Below, one piece after another: positions 37,995 through 46,406 of a DNA stretch of 64,000 nt. The notes under the pieces are model-generated. The model searched no databases and was not told where the DNA came from. It worked only from the letters and a program-made list of their open reading frames with translations. The position numbers were made by a program, and so were the translations under genes. This stretch comes from Paenibacillus pinihumi DSM 23905 = JCM 16419 (lineage in GTDB: Bacteria > Bacillota > Bacilli > Paenibacillales > Paenibacillaceae). The stretch lies in assembly GCF_000422505.1 (NCBI RefSeq), contig NZ_AULX01000018.1:1-64000 (forward strand), written 5' to 3'. Position 1 is the first letter of the stretch. Every line of letters starts with the position of its first letter.

Positions 37995-38390
37995 CTATTT
38001 CGCATTTTTATCCGGCTGATGAATACCAAAAATATTTCCTTCTGTGTCCATGTAATACCCTTGCCATGCCATTCCCGGCAGTGCATATTTTGGAAGTGCG
38101 AGCTTGCCGCCAAGATTAATAATTTTGGTTTCCGTTGAATCGTAATCTTCTACTCCCATCGTACATGCATATCCATTCACAGACTGGCCAGGTTGTGGAG
38201 AATCACCTCTACGCTGGACCAACGCCCCGTTGATGCCGAGTTGATCCGCATCGCCGGTCACCGCACCGAAATAAGGCATTCCGGCATACTCGCTCCAGTC
38301 CTCGAACGTCCATCCAAATACCTCGCCATAAAACTTCTTAGCACGCTCCATGTCCCCGACATGAATTTCAAAATGAACAAGTCTTCCCAT
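37995..38390 (-). CDS. VOC-family (glyoxalase/bleomycin-resistance-like) protein
   Basis: A 131-residue protein with the two beta-alpha-beta-beta-beta units of the vicinal oxygen chelate fold: LVHFEIHVGDMERAKKFYGE then VFGWTFEDW, and GVEDYDSTETKIINLGGKL, ending GYYMDTEGNIFGIHQPD with the conserved Glu-Gly-Asn. Such proteins are typically small metal enzymes or binding proteins; the substrate is unknown. The start is the ATG at 38390, with GGAGGACA upstream; a frame from 38420 lacks a ribosome site. It forms a single-gene unit. Confidence 0.85.
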   Translation of the reverse strand: MGRLVHFEIHVGDMERAKKFYGEVFGWTFEDWSEYAGMPYFGAVTGDADQLGINGALVQRRGDSPQPGQSVNGYACTMGVEDYDSTETKIINLGGKLALPKYALPGMAWQGYYMDTEGNIFGIHQPDKNAK

Positions 38391-38728
38391 ATTGATTGTC
38401 CTCCAATGTTTTGACTTCATACATGCTTCTACTATTATACTTCCCTATTTCGCTAGAAATATAAAATTCAGTTAAACATTTTCTATGTAAGTGCGGGGCT
38501 TTATTTGAAATATTGGAATACTCCCTGAAGAATCGATTTTTACAAGCTCTTTATTATTTGTATTGTGTAACAGTTGATTTTGGTATTTTAAGAGCGTTTA
38601 AAATATATTTTTTATTTGCTATTATTTTACTCTATTTTTAATTTCAATTAGTATACTTTGCAGAGGATAGTGAAAATAAATAATGGATGAAATAGAAAAT
38701 AAATTTAGACGTGCCGGAGGGGACCACA
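38391..38728. other. AT-rich intergenic region between divergent genes
   Basis: It separates the VOC gene and the ABC transporter operon. It contains a TATACT at about 38650 that could be a -10 box for the ABC genes, but no matching -35 box. No gene or repeat recognised. Confidence 0.35.
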
Positions 38729-39604
38729 ATGGAACTGGCTATTGAAAATGTTACGAAGGTGTATGGATCCAAGCAAGTCTTGCATGGCATTAATTTAAAA
38801 TTGAAATCGGGTATTCTCGGATTGTTAGGTCCAAACGGGGCAGGTAAGTCTACTCTAATGCGAATGCTGGCCACGATCGAGAAACCTAGTGGAGGAACAA
38901 TTACCTGGAATGGTATGGATATAGCGAAAAATCCGGACCAACTGCGTTTTGGACTCGGTTACCTGCCCCAAGACTTTGGGGTTTATCCTAATATGAATCC
39001 ATTAGACTTTCTAGAATATATGGCGGCGATGAAAGGCTTAACGATGAAATCGGCCCGCCAACGGATTAATGAACTACTCGAACTGCTAAATCTGTCCAAT
39101 GACCGGAAAAGACTTCTGGGTAGCTTTTCTGGAGGGATGAAGCAGCGGGTGGGGATAGCACAGTCACTACTCAATGACCCTTCCTTGTTAATCGTCGACG
39201 AGCCGACTGTCGGCCTAGACCCGGAGGAGCGAATCCGGTTCCGGAATCTTCTCTCGACTTTGTCCTCCGACCGGATTGTGATTCTGTCCACTCACATTGT
39301 GACCGATATTGAGTCAATTGCCCCACACATTGCAATTCTTTCAAAAGGCCGGCTTGTTACGTATTCAACCCCAGAGAAGCTTATCCAAGGTGCGGAAAAT
39401 AAAGTATGGCTCAATGTTATTCCGTCCGATGATTTGCAGGATTTGCAGGAGAAATTCACGGTCAGTAGTGCGATTCACCGTAGTGACGGAGTACATGCAA
39501 GAATTGTATCTAATTTTAGGCCTTCACCGAATGCCTCACCGCTCCCATCATCATTGGAAGATGCTTACTTATACGCCGTATCTTCAATAGAGGCCAGATC
39601 ATGA
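38729..39604 (+). CDS. ABC transporter ATP-binding protein
   Basis: A 291-residue ATPase of the drug/peptide exporter class. Walker A is GPNGAGKST (34-42), the Q-loop is YLPQDFGVYPNM, the signature is GSFSGGMKQR, Walker B is LLIVDEPTVGLDP and the switch His is in LSTHIV. A C-terminal extension (about 215-291) is typical of ABC-2 exporters. The ATG at 38729 has GGAGGGGACC upstream; the six codons before it lack one. The stop overlaps the permease start (ATGA). It is probably coupled with the permease and lipoprotein genes behind it. Confidence 0.92.
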   Translation: MELAIENVTKVYGSKQVLHGINLKLKSGILGLLGPNGAGKSTLMRMLATIEKPSGGTITWNGMDIAKNPDQLRFGLGYLPQDFGVYPNMNPLDFLEYMAAMKGLTMKSARQRINELLELLNLSNDRKRLLGSFSGGMKQRVGIAQSLLNDPSLLIVDEPTVGLDPEERIRFRNLLSTLSSDRIVILSTHIVTDIESIAPHIAILSKGRLVTYSTPEKLIQGAENKVWLNVIPSDDLQDLQEKFTVSSAIHRSDGVHARIVSNFRPSPNASPLPSSLEDAYLYAVSSIEARS

Positions 39605-41253
39605 TTAAAACTTGGACCATCTTTTATTATTTGATTAAGAATAATTTGATCAAACAGATGAGAAGCTACACTTTCCTGATAGTTGTAGCTCTAAGTATCT
39701 TTCTTGGATATGCTTGTGTGCCGGCTGCTTCCGACGGATATGAAGTATTCTATATTGGTGGCGTAAGGGGAATCTATAATTCCGCTTGGCTTGGCGGCAT
39801 GGTGGCAATGATATCCACTTTGATTTTATGGTTGTTTGGGTTCTATATGCTGAGAAGCCAAATTTCCGAAGATGGAAGATTGAAAGTTGGTCAGATTATA
39901 GCTTCTACGCCAACCAGTAATTTCAGATATATCTTTATAAAAACCTTGTCCAATTTTGTAGTTCTTGCCGTCCTTGAAGTAATTCTGCTTCTAGCGTTTA
40001 TAGCTATGCAGATGTTCCGGGGGGAAGACTACAGTTTGCAGCTCAAAGAATACCTTCTGCCACTGCTGTTTATTGCGCTGCCATCTTTGTTTGTCCTAGC
40101 CGCGCTTACAGTGTTGTTCGACGTGCTTCCAGGGATGAAGGGCGTTGTGGGAAATATTATATTCTTCACAATTTGGATAATGTTCAGCGTCATTTCAATA
40201 GCGGTTCCTAACAGTTTTTGGGATGTTTTCGGCTTGGATATTATTCGATCTGATATGGTTCGGGTAGCTACGGAACATTATCCGTTTCTGGAGTCAAGCC
40301 AGGAGGGAGGAAGTTTTGGTTATTACCCGGTAGAAGGAAGTATTCCTACCTTCAACTGGCAGGGGGTTGAATGGGATTCGCAATTGTTGACTATGCGGTT
40401 TGCTTGGGTAGGGATCGCGTTCCTGATTGTTATCTTGACCTCGCTGTTATTCACCCGTTTCAGGTCTCAGAAGGACGGGAAGGCAATTGGAAGCCTGATG
40501 ATGGTGAATGTACATGGCAATAAGAACCCGATTGGAAGCCCTAGGGGGAAAACGGATTATCAGTTATCACCAGTAATCAGGGATAAGAAAATCCGAATCA
40601 CCCGTCTTATCAGGGCGGAATTGCTTATCATGTTAAAGGGTTTCTCCATCTGGTGGTATATATTTACGGCTGGTGCCATAGTGGGGAGCATACTGATTCC
40701 ACTTGATAAGATCCATAGCTGGCTCCCGGTCATCATGTTATTTCCTATTGCGATTTGGTCGCAAATGGGAACAAGGGAGCAGCAATTCTTTACAAAAGAT
40801 TTGCTGCTATCAAGTTGTCCGCCCCTTTATAAATTCACGGCTGTCTTGATCTCAGGCATTCTTGTCACCATGTTGATTTCATCGGGGGTGCTGATTCAAT
40901 TTGCATTGAACGGCAGTTGGACATCGTTTGTTGCGTGGATTGTCGGCGCAATATTCATTCCAACAACGGCTCTTGCTTTTGGATACTCCAGTGGTTCTCG
41001 CAAACTCTTTGAGGTTATTTACATGTTGTGGTGGTATCTGGGACCGGTCAATAATATTCCGTATCTTGATTTCCTGGGACTATCCAGCACGAATCACCGA
41101 TTGTATATAATGCTGATCTTCTTGGCGCTCTGTGTGGCACTGATAGCTCAGCAGGTGAGGGACGGGGGAAGCTTAAAAGTAAAGGGCGTTCAAGTAAATG
41201 ATTACAAAAAACAATACTCTAAAGGAGAATATAATGAAAAAGCAAAACATTAA
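39601..41253 (+). CDS. ABC-2-type transporter permease
   Basis: A 550-residue membrane protein with about a dozen hydrophobic segments in two sets (about residues 20-230 and 270-520), joined by a hydrophilic part (about 300-340) rich in Lys and Arg. Twelve-helix permeases of this type pair with a single ATPase. It overlaps the ATPase gene by four bases. The transported compound is unknown; the neighbouring lipoprotein and two-component system suggest a cell-envelope or antibiotic-stress function (inferred). Confidence 0.85.
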   Translation: MIKTWTIFYYLIKNNLIKQMRSYTFLIVVALSIFLGYACVPAASDGYEVFYIGGVRGIYNSAWLGGMVAMISTLILWLFGFYMLRSQISEDGRLKVGQIIASTPTSNFRYIFIKTLSNFVVLAVLEVILLLAFIAMQMFRGEDYSLQLKEYLLPLLFIALPSLFVLAALTVLFDVLPGMKGVVGNIIFFTIWIMFSVISIAVPNSFWDVFGLDIIRSDMVRVATEHYPFLESSQEGGSFGYYPVEGSIPTFNWQGVEWDSQLLTMRFAWVGIAFLIVILTSLLFTRFRSQKDGKAIGSLMMVNVHGNKNPIGSPRGKTDYQLSPVIRDKKIRITRLIRAELLIMLKGFSIWWYIFTAGAIVGSILIPLDKIHSWLPVIMLFPIAIWSQMGTREQQFFTKDLLLSSCPPLYKFTAVLISGILVTMLISSGVLIQFALNGSWTSFVAWIVGAIFIPTTALAFGYSSGSRKLFEVIYMLWWYLGPVNNIPYLDFLGLSSTNHRLYIMLIFLALCVALIAQQVRDGGSLKVKGVQVNDYKKQYSKGEYNEKAKH

Positions 41254-42034
41254 AAGACTTACTGTTGTTTGCGCGATTACCCTAATGGTTTTTATAACAG
41301 GATGCGGTTTAGAGACAGGCTCGGCTAAGCAGGTCAAGGCCTTTGAAGGAAAGCAGGTACAGGAAGTCGTCATCAAGACTGAGGGACAAAATATTTCAGT
41401 GCGACCATCCAGCAGTCAAGAGGTGAAAGTCAGCATTGATGCGGATAAGGAAGTGCCAATGGACCTGAATGGAGGTGTACTTTCGATTGAACTGGGATCA
41501 TCTTCAAACTTTATTAACTTTAAAAACTCCACGCTCCATGTGGAATTGCCTTCCCAGGCTTACCGGAAATTGAGTCTGATTACTGCCTCTGGCCAGATTA
41601 CTGGTGAGGAGCTTCGAGCAGACGAGCTGCAACTCTCAACAGATTCAGGTGACATCAAAATCAACGGATATGATGGAAGTCAGATTACGGGCGAAGTAGC
41701 GGCCGGCAGCATCGACCTGAAAAACGTTAATGGCAACATTGTTCTTAATAATGACACTGGAAATATAAAAATATCTCATAATGGGAAAATAGGTAAGGAG
41801 AGCGTGATCAGAACGGAAACAGGTTCAGTTGATTTCGCCTTTGAGAATAAACCAGCTTCTTTGCAGCTTGACGTATCGACTGAATCGGGGAGTATTAAAT
41901 CCTCTCTTACTTCTCCCGAGGATATTATTCCCAAAGGAGCGGGGAGCAGATTAAATGCAGTCATAGGATCGGAAGACGGGGGAGTTCCTCTGCTCACGAT
42001 CCGTTCCTCATCTGGCAGCATCAATTTAAAGTAA
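41234..42034 (+). CDS. DUF4097-like lipoprotein
   Basis: A 266-residue lipoprotein. The signal peptide (MKKQNIKRLTVVCAITLMVF) ends at lipobox ITGC. The mature part is a run of short beta strands with repeating G-x-I and N-x-V patterns (ITASGQITGEELRADELQLS, then TDSGDIKING, AAGSIDLKNVNGNIVL, TGNIKIS, TETGSVDF, TESGSIKS, SSGSINLK), as in the beta-helical DUF4097/putative adhesin family. The ATG at 41234 has AAAGGAG upstream and overlaps the permease end by 20 bp. It may sense or modulate the envelope together with the exporter. Confidence 0.8.
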   Translation: MKKQNIKRLTVVCAITLMVFITGCGLETGSAKQVKAFEGKQVQEVVIKTEGQNISVRPSSSQEVKVSIDADKEVPMDLNGGVLSIELGSSSNFINFKNSTLHVELPSQAYRKLSLITASGQITGEELRADELQLSTDSGDIKINGYDGSQITGEVAAGSIDLKNVNGNIVLNNDTGNIKISHNGKIGKESVIRTETGSVDFAFENKPASLQLDVSTESGSIKSSLTSPEDIIPKGAGSRLNAVIGSEDGGVPLLTIRSSSGSINLK

Positions 42035-42092
42035 TGTTGCAAGTATAAACATTCAATTCGAATGGGCGGTTTTTATTTATAGGAAAGACCTT

Positions 42093-42126
42093 AATAAAAG
42101 TGACCCTCTTGCGGGTCACTTTTATT
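42093..42126. terminator. bidirectional terminator between convergent operons
   Basis: AATAAAAGTGACCC (42093-42106) pairs with GGGTCACTTTTATT (42113-42126) around a 6-nt loop. Both flanks are T-rich on the transcribed strand. Confidence 0.88.
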
Positions 42127-42130
42127 TTAA

Positions 42131-43237
42131 TCAAGGAACGAGTTCAGAAGGAAGTAGAATTGTAAAGGAAGTACCATTACCTGGAGTGCTTTCCACCGAG
42201 ATTTGTCCTCCATGGGCATGTATTAAATTTTTCACAATAGCCATGCCAAGCCCTGTACCAAATTCAGAAGAAATAGTTGTGGTTCCACGATAATATTTTT
42301 GAAACAGGTTGCTTAAGGTCTCTTGATCCATACCTACCCCGTTATCCGTTATCTTGATAGAGATGGACTGATTGGATTCCTTCTGTATGGTGACGTCAAT
42401 TGCGGTACCAGGGGGATTATGCAGAATAGAATTCATCAAGAGATTCTGTAGGACACGGTACATCAATCGTTCATCGAAAGTTATGGGGATGTATTCTTCC
42501 TTCGAGTTAAATTGCAATTCATAAGAAAAAGCTCGCGGATCATTCCATGTATCTGCTAACAAATTTTTAAGAAAAGAGATGATATTGGTTTCTTTTTGGT
42601 TGAGTGGTAATTTCCATTGTGCACCATTAATTTGAAGCGAAATATTTAAATCTTGTATTAATGCTTCCATATGTAATCCTTTTTTTTGGATTTCATGTAG
42701 AAAAGATTTTTTCTCTTCTTCACTCCATGTGTATTCCTCATTCAGGAGCAGGGCTGAATATCCTGTTATGTAGGTAAGTGGGGTTTTCAGGTCATGGGAA
42801 ATGCCTGCTATCCAATCTTTTTTAGCTTCTTCTAATCTGTTTCTATCCTGTTTAGCTTTTTGAAGTGATATGGATAAAGAGTCTATATTAGAAATTACCT
42901 CATGATAAAGCCGATATGGTCTCCTATGCGTATGACTTCCGGTAAGTAGGGATCGTTTGAGTTCCGGAGGGGAGTAAACTCCTTGTGACAAGTTGGAAAT
43001 CCATCCCATCATATACCAAAGAGGGCTGCCGAAATACCAGCTGAAGATTATACTACAGGCGGTAATGTGAATCAGAAAAACAAGGAGCACCCAGATATCA
43101 TAGTAAGGATCCCCATCAGTCACGTGCAAAAGAGGGAAGAGAAATTCGATCGTCAGCATAATTGATATTCCCATGCTCATCAGCCATATAAAGAGACCAA
43201 TTACAAAATGGATACCAAATCGAAGCTTGATCTTCAT
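42131..43237 (-). CDS. sensor histidine kinase
   Basis: A 368-residue membrane kinase. Two membrane helices (about 8-37 and 47-68) enclose a very short outer loop, so it probably senses within the membrane or through a partner. The phospho-acceptor is H148 in ISHDLKTPL. The ATPase domain has the N box LLMNSILHNP, G1 DNGVGMD, F box FQKYYRG and G2 GTGLGMAIV. It overlaps the response-regulator gene by four bases. It is convergent with the exporter-lipoprotein operon, whose expression it may control. Confidence 0.92.
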   Translation of the reverse strand: MKIKLRFGIHFVIGLFIWLMSMGISIMLTIEFLFPLLHVTDGDPYYDIWVLLVFLIHITACSIIFSWYFGSPLWYMMGWISNLSQGVYSPPELKRSLLTGSHTHRRPYRLYHEVISNIDSLSISLQKAKQDRNRLEEAKKDWIAGISHDLKTPLTYITGYSALLLNEEYTWSEEEKKSFLHEIQKKGLHMEALIQDLNISLQINGAQWKLPLNQKETNIISFLKNLLADTWNDPRAFSYELQFNSKEEYIPITFDERLMYRVLQNLLMNSILHNPPGTAIDVTIQKESNQSISIKITDNGVGMDQETLSNLFQKYYRGTTTISSEFGTGLGMAIVKNLIHAHGGQISVESTPGNGTSFTILLPSELVP

Positions 43238-43965
43238 TGTGGTTCTCCATGAAAAGGCGGTACAAATTTATACCCTATCCCCTTTAAATTGATGATCATC
43301 TCAGGAGATTTAGGATTGGACTCCAGCTTTTTTCTGATTTTAGATATATGCATAGCAACGGTCTTTTCTTCCCCATACTGAGGAAGTTCTTTCCAAACCA
43401 ATTCATAGATTTGAGATGAAGTGAAAATACGGTTCGGATTCTTAAAAAAGAAAAGAAGTAAATCCAGTTCCTTGGCTGTGCATTCCAGATGATGTTCATT
43501 TACTACAAGCGTTGCATGGTCAAGCAACAGTGCAACGGGTCCAAAACGCAGCTCATTTTTTTCATTTTTGTCGGGATGGGGGTGTCTTAACGAGTTTTGT
43601 CTCCGTAACAAAGCTTGAATTCTGGCTACAATTTCAAGAGGGTTAAACGGTTTGGTAATATAATCGTCTCCGCCAATTCCAAAACCGATCAATTTGTCAA
43701 AATCACTTGAACAGGCGGTTACAAAAATGATAGGAGTATTTGTTAAGTTACGAATCTGCTTACACAATTCGAGGCCACTTATATCTGGAAGCATTACATC
43801 CAATAAAATGACATCATACACATGATCGCGGACTAAATCCAAGGCTTTCTGGCCGGATGTACAGGTAGTAATGTGAATGTATCGCTCTTTTTTTAAGGTG
43901 ATTTCTAATAAGGTGAGTATGCCTTCCTCATCGTCCACCAAAAGTATGCGTTCCTGTTTTAGCAA
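43234..43965 (-). CDS. OmpR-family response regulator
   Basis: A 243-residue regulator. The receiver domain has the acidic pair D11-D12, phospho-acceptor D56 (ILLDVMLP), Thr in FVTACSS and Lys in TKPFNP. The C-terminal winged helix runs from about 140 to 235 (ECTAKELDLLLFFFKNPNRI with KTVAMHISKIRKKLE and INLKGIGYKF). The start is TTG with AGGAGG 8 nt upstream. It is the first gene of the two-gene operon with the kinase. Confidence 0.93.
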   Translation of the reverse strand: MLKQERILLVDDEEGILTLLEITLKKERYIHITTCTSGQKALDLVRDHVYDVILLDVMLPDISGLELCKQIRNLTNTPIIFVTACSSDFDKLIGFGIGGDDYITKPFNPLEIVARIQALLRRQNSLRHPHPDKNEKNELRFGPVALLLDHATLVVNEHHLECTAKELDLLLFFFKNPNRIFTSSQIYELVWKELPQYGEEKTVAMHISKIRKKLESNPKSPEMIINLKGIGYKFVPPFHGEPQ

Positions 43966-44175
43966 AGTGTAATCCTCCTGAATATGAATCTATAATTAAA
44001 TCTCTAAAATGGAAATAAACGTGTTCAATTGCATTTTAACCTTCAAAGAGATTAACATGCAATATATGGAATGAAAATCTATAAATCTTGCTTGCTAGGA
44101 ATTTCGATAACTCAGCTGAGGCTTAGTCTAGCAGGTCAATAAAAAAGGGCTCCATTCATACGCATTCAAAATAAA

Positions 44176-44203
44176 AAGACGGCAGCATCAGAGCTGTCGT
44201 CTT
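44176..44203 (-). terminator. terminator of secreted-protein copy 1
   Basis: AAGACGGCAGC pairs with GCTGTCGTCTT around a short loop. Minus-strand transcription ends in TTTTTAT. Its partner at 44840 follows the second copy. Confidence 0.7.
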
Positions 44204-44228
44204 ACATTTGTTATATGGTTTTAAGGTG

Positions 44229-44579
44229 TTACTCTTGAATCAGTTGATCCGAGTAAACATTAACGGTTCCAACAGAGTTTGTAACTCTCAATTTGTAGTA
44301 ATCTGCCGGAAGGTTGGAAGCTAACAACAATTTTTGGGTTGTTGTCTCAAGCGGACGCACAGTAAAATACCTGGAGCCTACTGGAACGTCGCCGTTAGGG
44401 GTGACTCTGAGCAACGTAATTTCAATACTTCCATGCCCATTAAAACTCGGATTGTAGGCGCTGAACTTGTAGGAAACATTGCCTGAAAGATAGATAGGTG
44501 ACGATGTTCCAGCTGAAGCGATGGACGATAAGGACAATAGCATGATCATCATGATGGCGATAACAGAAAACTTTTTCAT
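44229..44579 (-). CDS. small secreted protein, tandem copy 1
   Basis: A 116-residue exported protein. A clear signal peptide (MKKFSVIAIMMIMLLSLSSI, cleavage after ASA) is followed by a beta-rich domain of about 90 residues (NVSYKFSAYNPSFNGHGSIE, SRYFTVRPLETTTQKLLLAS, YYKLRVTNSVGTVNVYSDQL). No known family recognised. The ATG at 44579 follows AAGGGAG; six further codons upstream are not needed. It is nearly identical in its first 29 residues and in NLPADYYKL to the copy at 44878. Each copy has its own promoter and terminator. Confidence 0.75.
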   Translation of the reverse strand: MKKFSVIAIMMIMLLSLSSIASAGTSSPIYLSGNVSYKFSAYNPSFNGHGSIEITLLRVTPNGDVPVGSRYFTVRPLETTTQKLLLASNLPADYYKLRVTNSVGTVNVYSDQLIQE

Positions 44580-44621
44580 AATTATACTCCCTTTCAAAAT
44601 TATAATATAAATTACATTTTC

Positions 44622-44650
44622 ATTCTATATTTCTATTTTAATTATGTCAA
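44622..44650 (-). promoter_or_regulatory. promoter of secreted-protein copy 1
   Basis: On the minus strand TTGACA (44650-44645) and TAGAAT (44627-44622) are separated by 17 bp. Confidence 0.8.
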
Positions 44651-44839
44651 TATATTCTTAATTAGTAATTTTATTGATTTTAATGCTCAATCTGAAAATT
44701 AATTCTTGATGATTTAAACCGGAATCCGATGCCGGTTACATTCCAATAGAATCCTGTCTTTATAGTTGCGGTGATTGCAGGTATGCTTCTTCTTGATTGC
44801 GTAGTCAACTTTCAGTGTTGAGCCTAATTCAAACATAAA

Positions 44840-44865
44840 AAGACGACAGCTAGAGTTGTCGTCTT
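44840..44865 (-). terminator. terminator of secreted-protein copy 2
   Basis: AAGACGACA pairs with TGTCGTCTT around a short loop, and minus-strand transcription runs into TTTTTATG. It is a diverged duplicate of the hairpin at 44176. Confidence 0.7.
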
Positions 44866-44877
44866 ATAATTCCGGTT

Positions 44878-45228
44878 TTATTCTTGAATCAGCTGGTCTG
44901 CGTAAACATAAACGGTGCCAAAGGAATTCGTAATTTGCAATTTGTAGTAATCCGCCGGGAGGTTGGAAGCTAACAGCAATTTTTGGGTAGTTGTCTCAAG
45001 CGGACGAACAGTGAAGTAACTGGAAGTAACTGGAATATCTCCGTTAGGAGTTACTCTGAGCAACGTAAATTGAACAGCTCCATGCCCATTAAAGCTCGGA
45101 TTGTAGGCAGTGAACTTGTAATAAACATTGCCCGCAAGAGGGATAGGTGGGGATGTTCCGGCTGAAGCGATGGACGATAAGGAAAGCAGCATGATCATCA
45201 TGATGGCGATTACAGAAAACTTTTTCAT
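44878..45228 (-). CDS. small secreted protein, tandem copy 2
   Basis: A 116-residue paralogue of the 44229 gene with the same signal peptide and domain. Differences are spread over the mature part (for example PIPLAGNVYYKFTAYN against PIYLSGNVSYKFSAYN), so both copies appear to be under selection as proteins. Function unknown; the beta-sandwich pattern suggests an extracellular binding domain (inferred). It is the gene closest to the PKS leader region, on the opposite strand. Confidence 0.75.
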   Translation of the reverse strand: MKKFSVIAIMMIMLLSLSSIASAGTSPPIPLAGNVYYKFTAYNPSFNGHGAVQFTLLRVTPNGDIPVTSSYFTVRPLETTTQKLLLASNLPADYYKLQITNSFGTVYVYADQLIQE

Positions 45229-45270
45229 AATTACACTCCCTTTCAAAATAAGTATATAAATTACATTTTT

Positions 45271-45299
45271 ATTCTATATTTCTATTTTGATTATGTCAA
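45271..45299 (-). promoter_or_regulatory. promoter of secreted-protein copy 2
   Basis: On the minus strand TTGACA (45299-45294) and TAGAAT (45276-45271) are separated by 17 bp, as in copy 1. Confidence 0.8.
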
Positions 45300-45310
45300 T
45301 ATATTCTGAA

Positions 45311-45717
45311 TTGTCAGTTTCATTGTTTTTTTTAAGATAAAAGTATAGCATATAGAAGTTTATCACTTGCATTGTCCATGTACGAGAGGTTCTGCTTGGG
45401 TGGCTGTTTGTCCAGGGTCAAGCATAAATATACAAAAAAATAAAATCGACAACAAATTACGACATACAAACCTATTTATCCTATTTATAATAAATATAGT
45501 TCGAATTTCTGTTTTGAGGAAGGTTTTGTTACACAAGAAGAGGAAAAGGCTATTTGATTTGTTAGTATAACTATTAGCAAACCAAGACATTTAAACGCTG
45601 TTTCGGCACGTTAAGTGATTCGCTTAGCCACACACCAGTTCGGGTAGTGCAACTGTTGCTTGCACGATTGGGCGAAGCTATGACTAAGGGTTATAAGCCG
45701 GGCGCCCAAACTTCTGT
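45311..45717 (+). promoter_or_regulatory. untranslated, structured leader upstream of loaP
   Basis: No gene is seen on either strand. The first 250 bp are AT-rich and probably hold the cluster promoter, which I cannot fix. The last 120 bp are richer in GC and can fold: GGC-TAAG/CTTA-GCC (45605-45629), GTGCAA/TTGCAC (45647-45665), an enclosing CTTAG/CTAAG pair (45623 with 45684) and the palindrome GGGCGCCC (45700-45707). It ends in the terminator before loaP. I recognise no known riboswitch. A LoaP-responsive RNA element is the simplest reading (inferred). Confidence 0.5.
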
Positions 45718-45773
45718 ACCATTTTCATATCATCAACGTCTAAGCGTTTGATGAGATGAAAATGGTTTTTTTT
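45718..45773 (+). terminator. strong terminator immediately upstream of loaP
   Basis: ACCATTTTCAT pairs with ATGAAAATGGT, and TCATCAACG pairs with CGTTTGATGA inside, giving a stem of about 20 bp followed by eight T. Only 42 bp remain to the loaP start, and loaP's ribosome site lies inside that, so loaP mRNA must normally pass this terminator. Confidence 0.88.
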
Positions 45774-45815
45774 AATTTTCATTACAGAAGGATAACCGTA
45801 AGAGGTGGGGTTTGG

Positions 45816-46406
45816 ATGAAGTGGTATGCTGTGTTTGTTACGACCGGCAAGGAAGAGGATGTCAAACGAATGTTCCAACGCAAGCTGGGGGAGGAAAATT
45901 GTAAATGCTGTATTCCAAAAAGAAAGGTTCCTGAAAAGAAAGACGGCCAGACTTGTCACGTGGTAAGGACTATGTTCCCTGGCTATGTTTTTGTTCATGC
46001 AAAAATGGATTTCAAATTCTATTATAAGTTGATGACAATTCCGAATATCGTATCCTTCCTGAATTATTCAAATCAAAAGGATTTGAAGTTTCACCAGGTT
46101 ATTCAAGATGAACAGGCCTTTTTCAAGCATATCCCCGACGAAGAAATGTCAGAATTATTGACACTGATCAATAATGAAAACGATACGATGGAGTATTCGG
46201 AATTCTATTTTCAAAATGGCAGTATGACTATTTTATCCGGTCCCTTGGCTGGCAGAGAAGAGAAGATAAAGAAAATCGACAAGCGGAAGAAGAGAGCGAA
46301 AATATCCATTCGTTTTTTGGGAAAGGAGAATTTGATTGATATTGGCTATGAAGCGTTAAATCCATTAACGGAATTATCCGACTTAAGCAGAGGAGAAGGG
46401 AGTTAA
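45816..46406 (+). CDS. loaP: LoaP-type transcription antitermination protein (NusG paralogue)
   Basis: A 196-residue specialised NusG paralogue. The N-terminal NGN domain (about 1-110) has WYAVFVTTGKEEDVKRMFQR and VVRTMFPGYVFVHAKM, which contacts RNA polymerase. The C-terminal KOW domain (about 140-185) is MTILSGPLAGREEKIKKIDK. In Bacillus velezensis LoaP lets polymerase read through terminators in the difficidin and macrolactin operons. The ATG at 45816 has AGAGGTGGGG upstream; an upstream in-frame ATG at 45756 lies inside the terminator. It is the first gene of the PKS cluster; the PPTase gene starts at its stop codon. Confidence 0.88.
   Translation: MKWYAVFVTTGKEEDVKRMFQRKLGEENCKCCIPKRKVPEKKDGQTCHVVRTMFPGYVFVHAKMDFKFYYKLMTIPNIVSFLNYSNQKDLKFHQVIQDEQAFFKHIPDEEMSELLTLINNENDTMEYSEFYFQNGSMTILSGPLAGREEKIKKIDKRKKRAKISIRFLGKENLIDIGYEALNPLTELSDLSRGEGS

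Larger units (their letters stand above)
44229..45310 (-). repeat. tandem duplication, unit about 649 bp
   Basis: Gene, ribosome site, promoter and terminator of the small secreted protein occur twice in the same direction, with start codons 649 bp apart (44579 and 45228). Upstream sequences including the TTGACA/TAGAAT promoter are nearly the same; the spacer behind the genes has diverged more. Confidence 0.8.

Noticed and set aside
45363-45590. 75-codon minus-strand frame in the loaP leader
   Set aside because: Low-complexity Phe/Asn-rich translation of AT-rich DNA without ribosome site; leader RNA is a better explanation.
45605-45717. Known riboswitch upstream of loaP
   Set aside because: I compared the folded part by eye with c-di-GMP, c-di-AMP, SAM, glycine, cobalamin and preQ1 patterns and found no match, so it is left as an unnamed leader structure.
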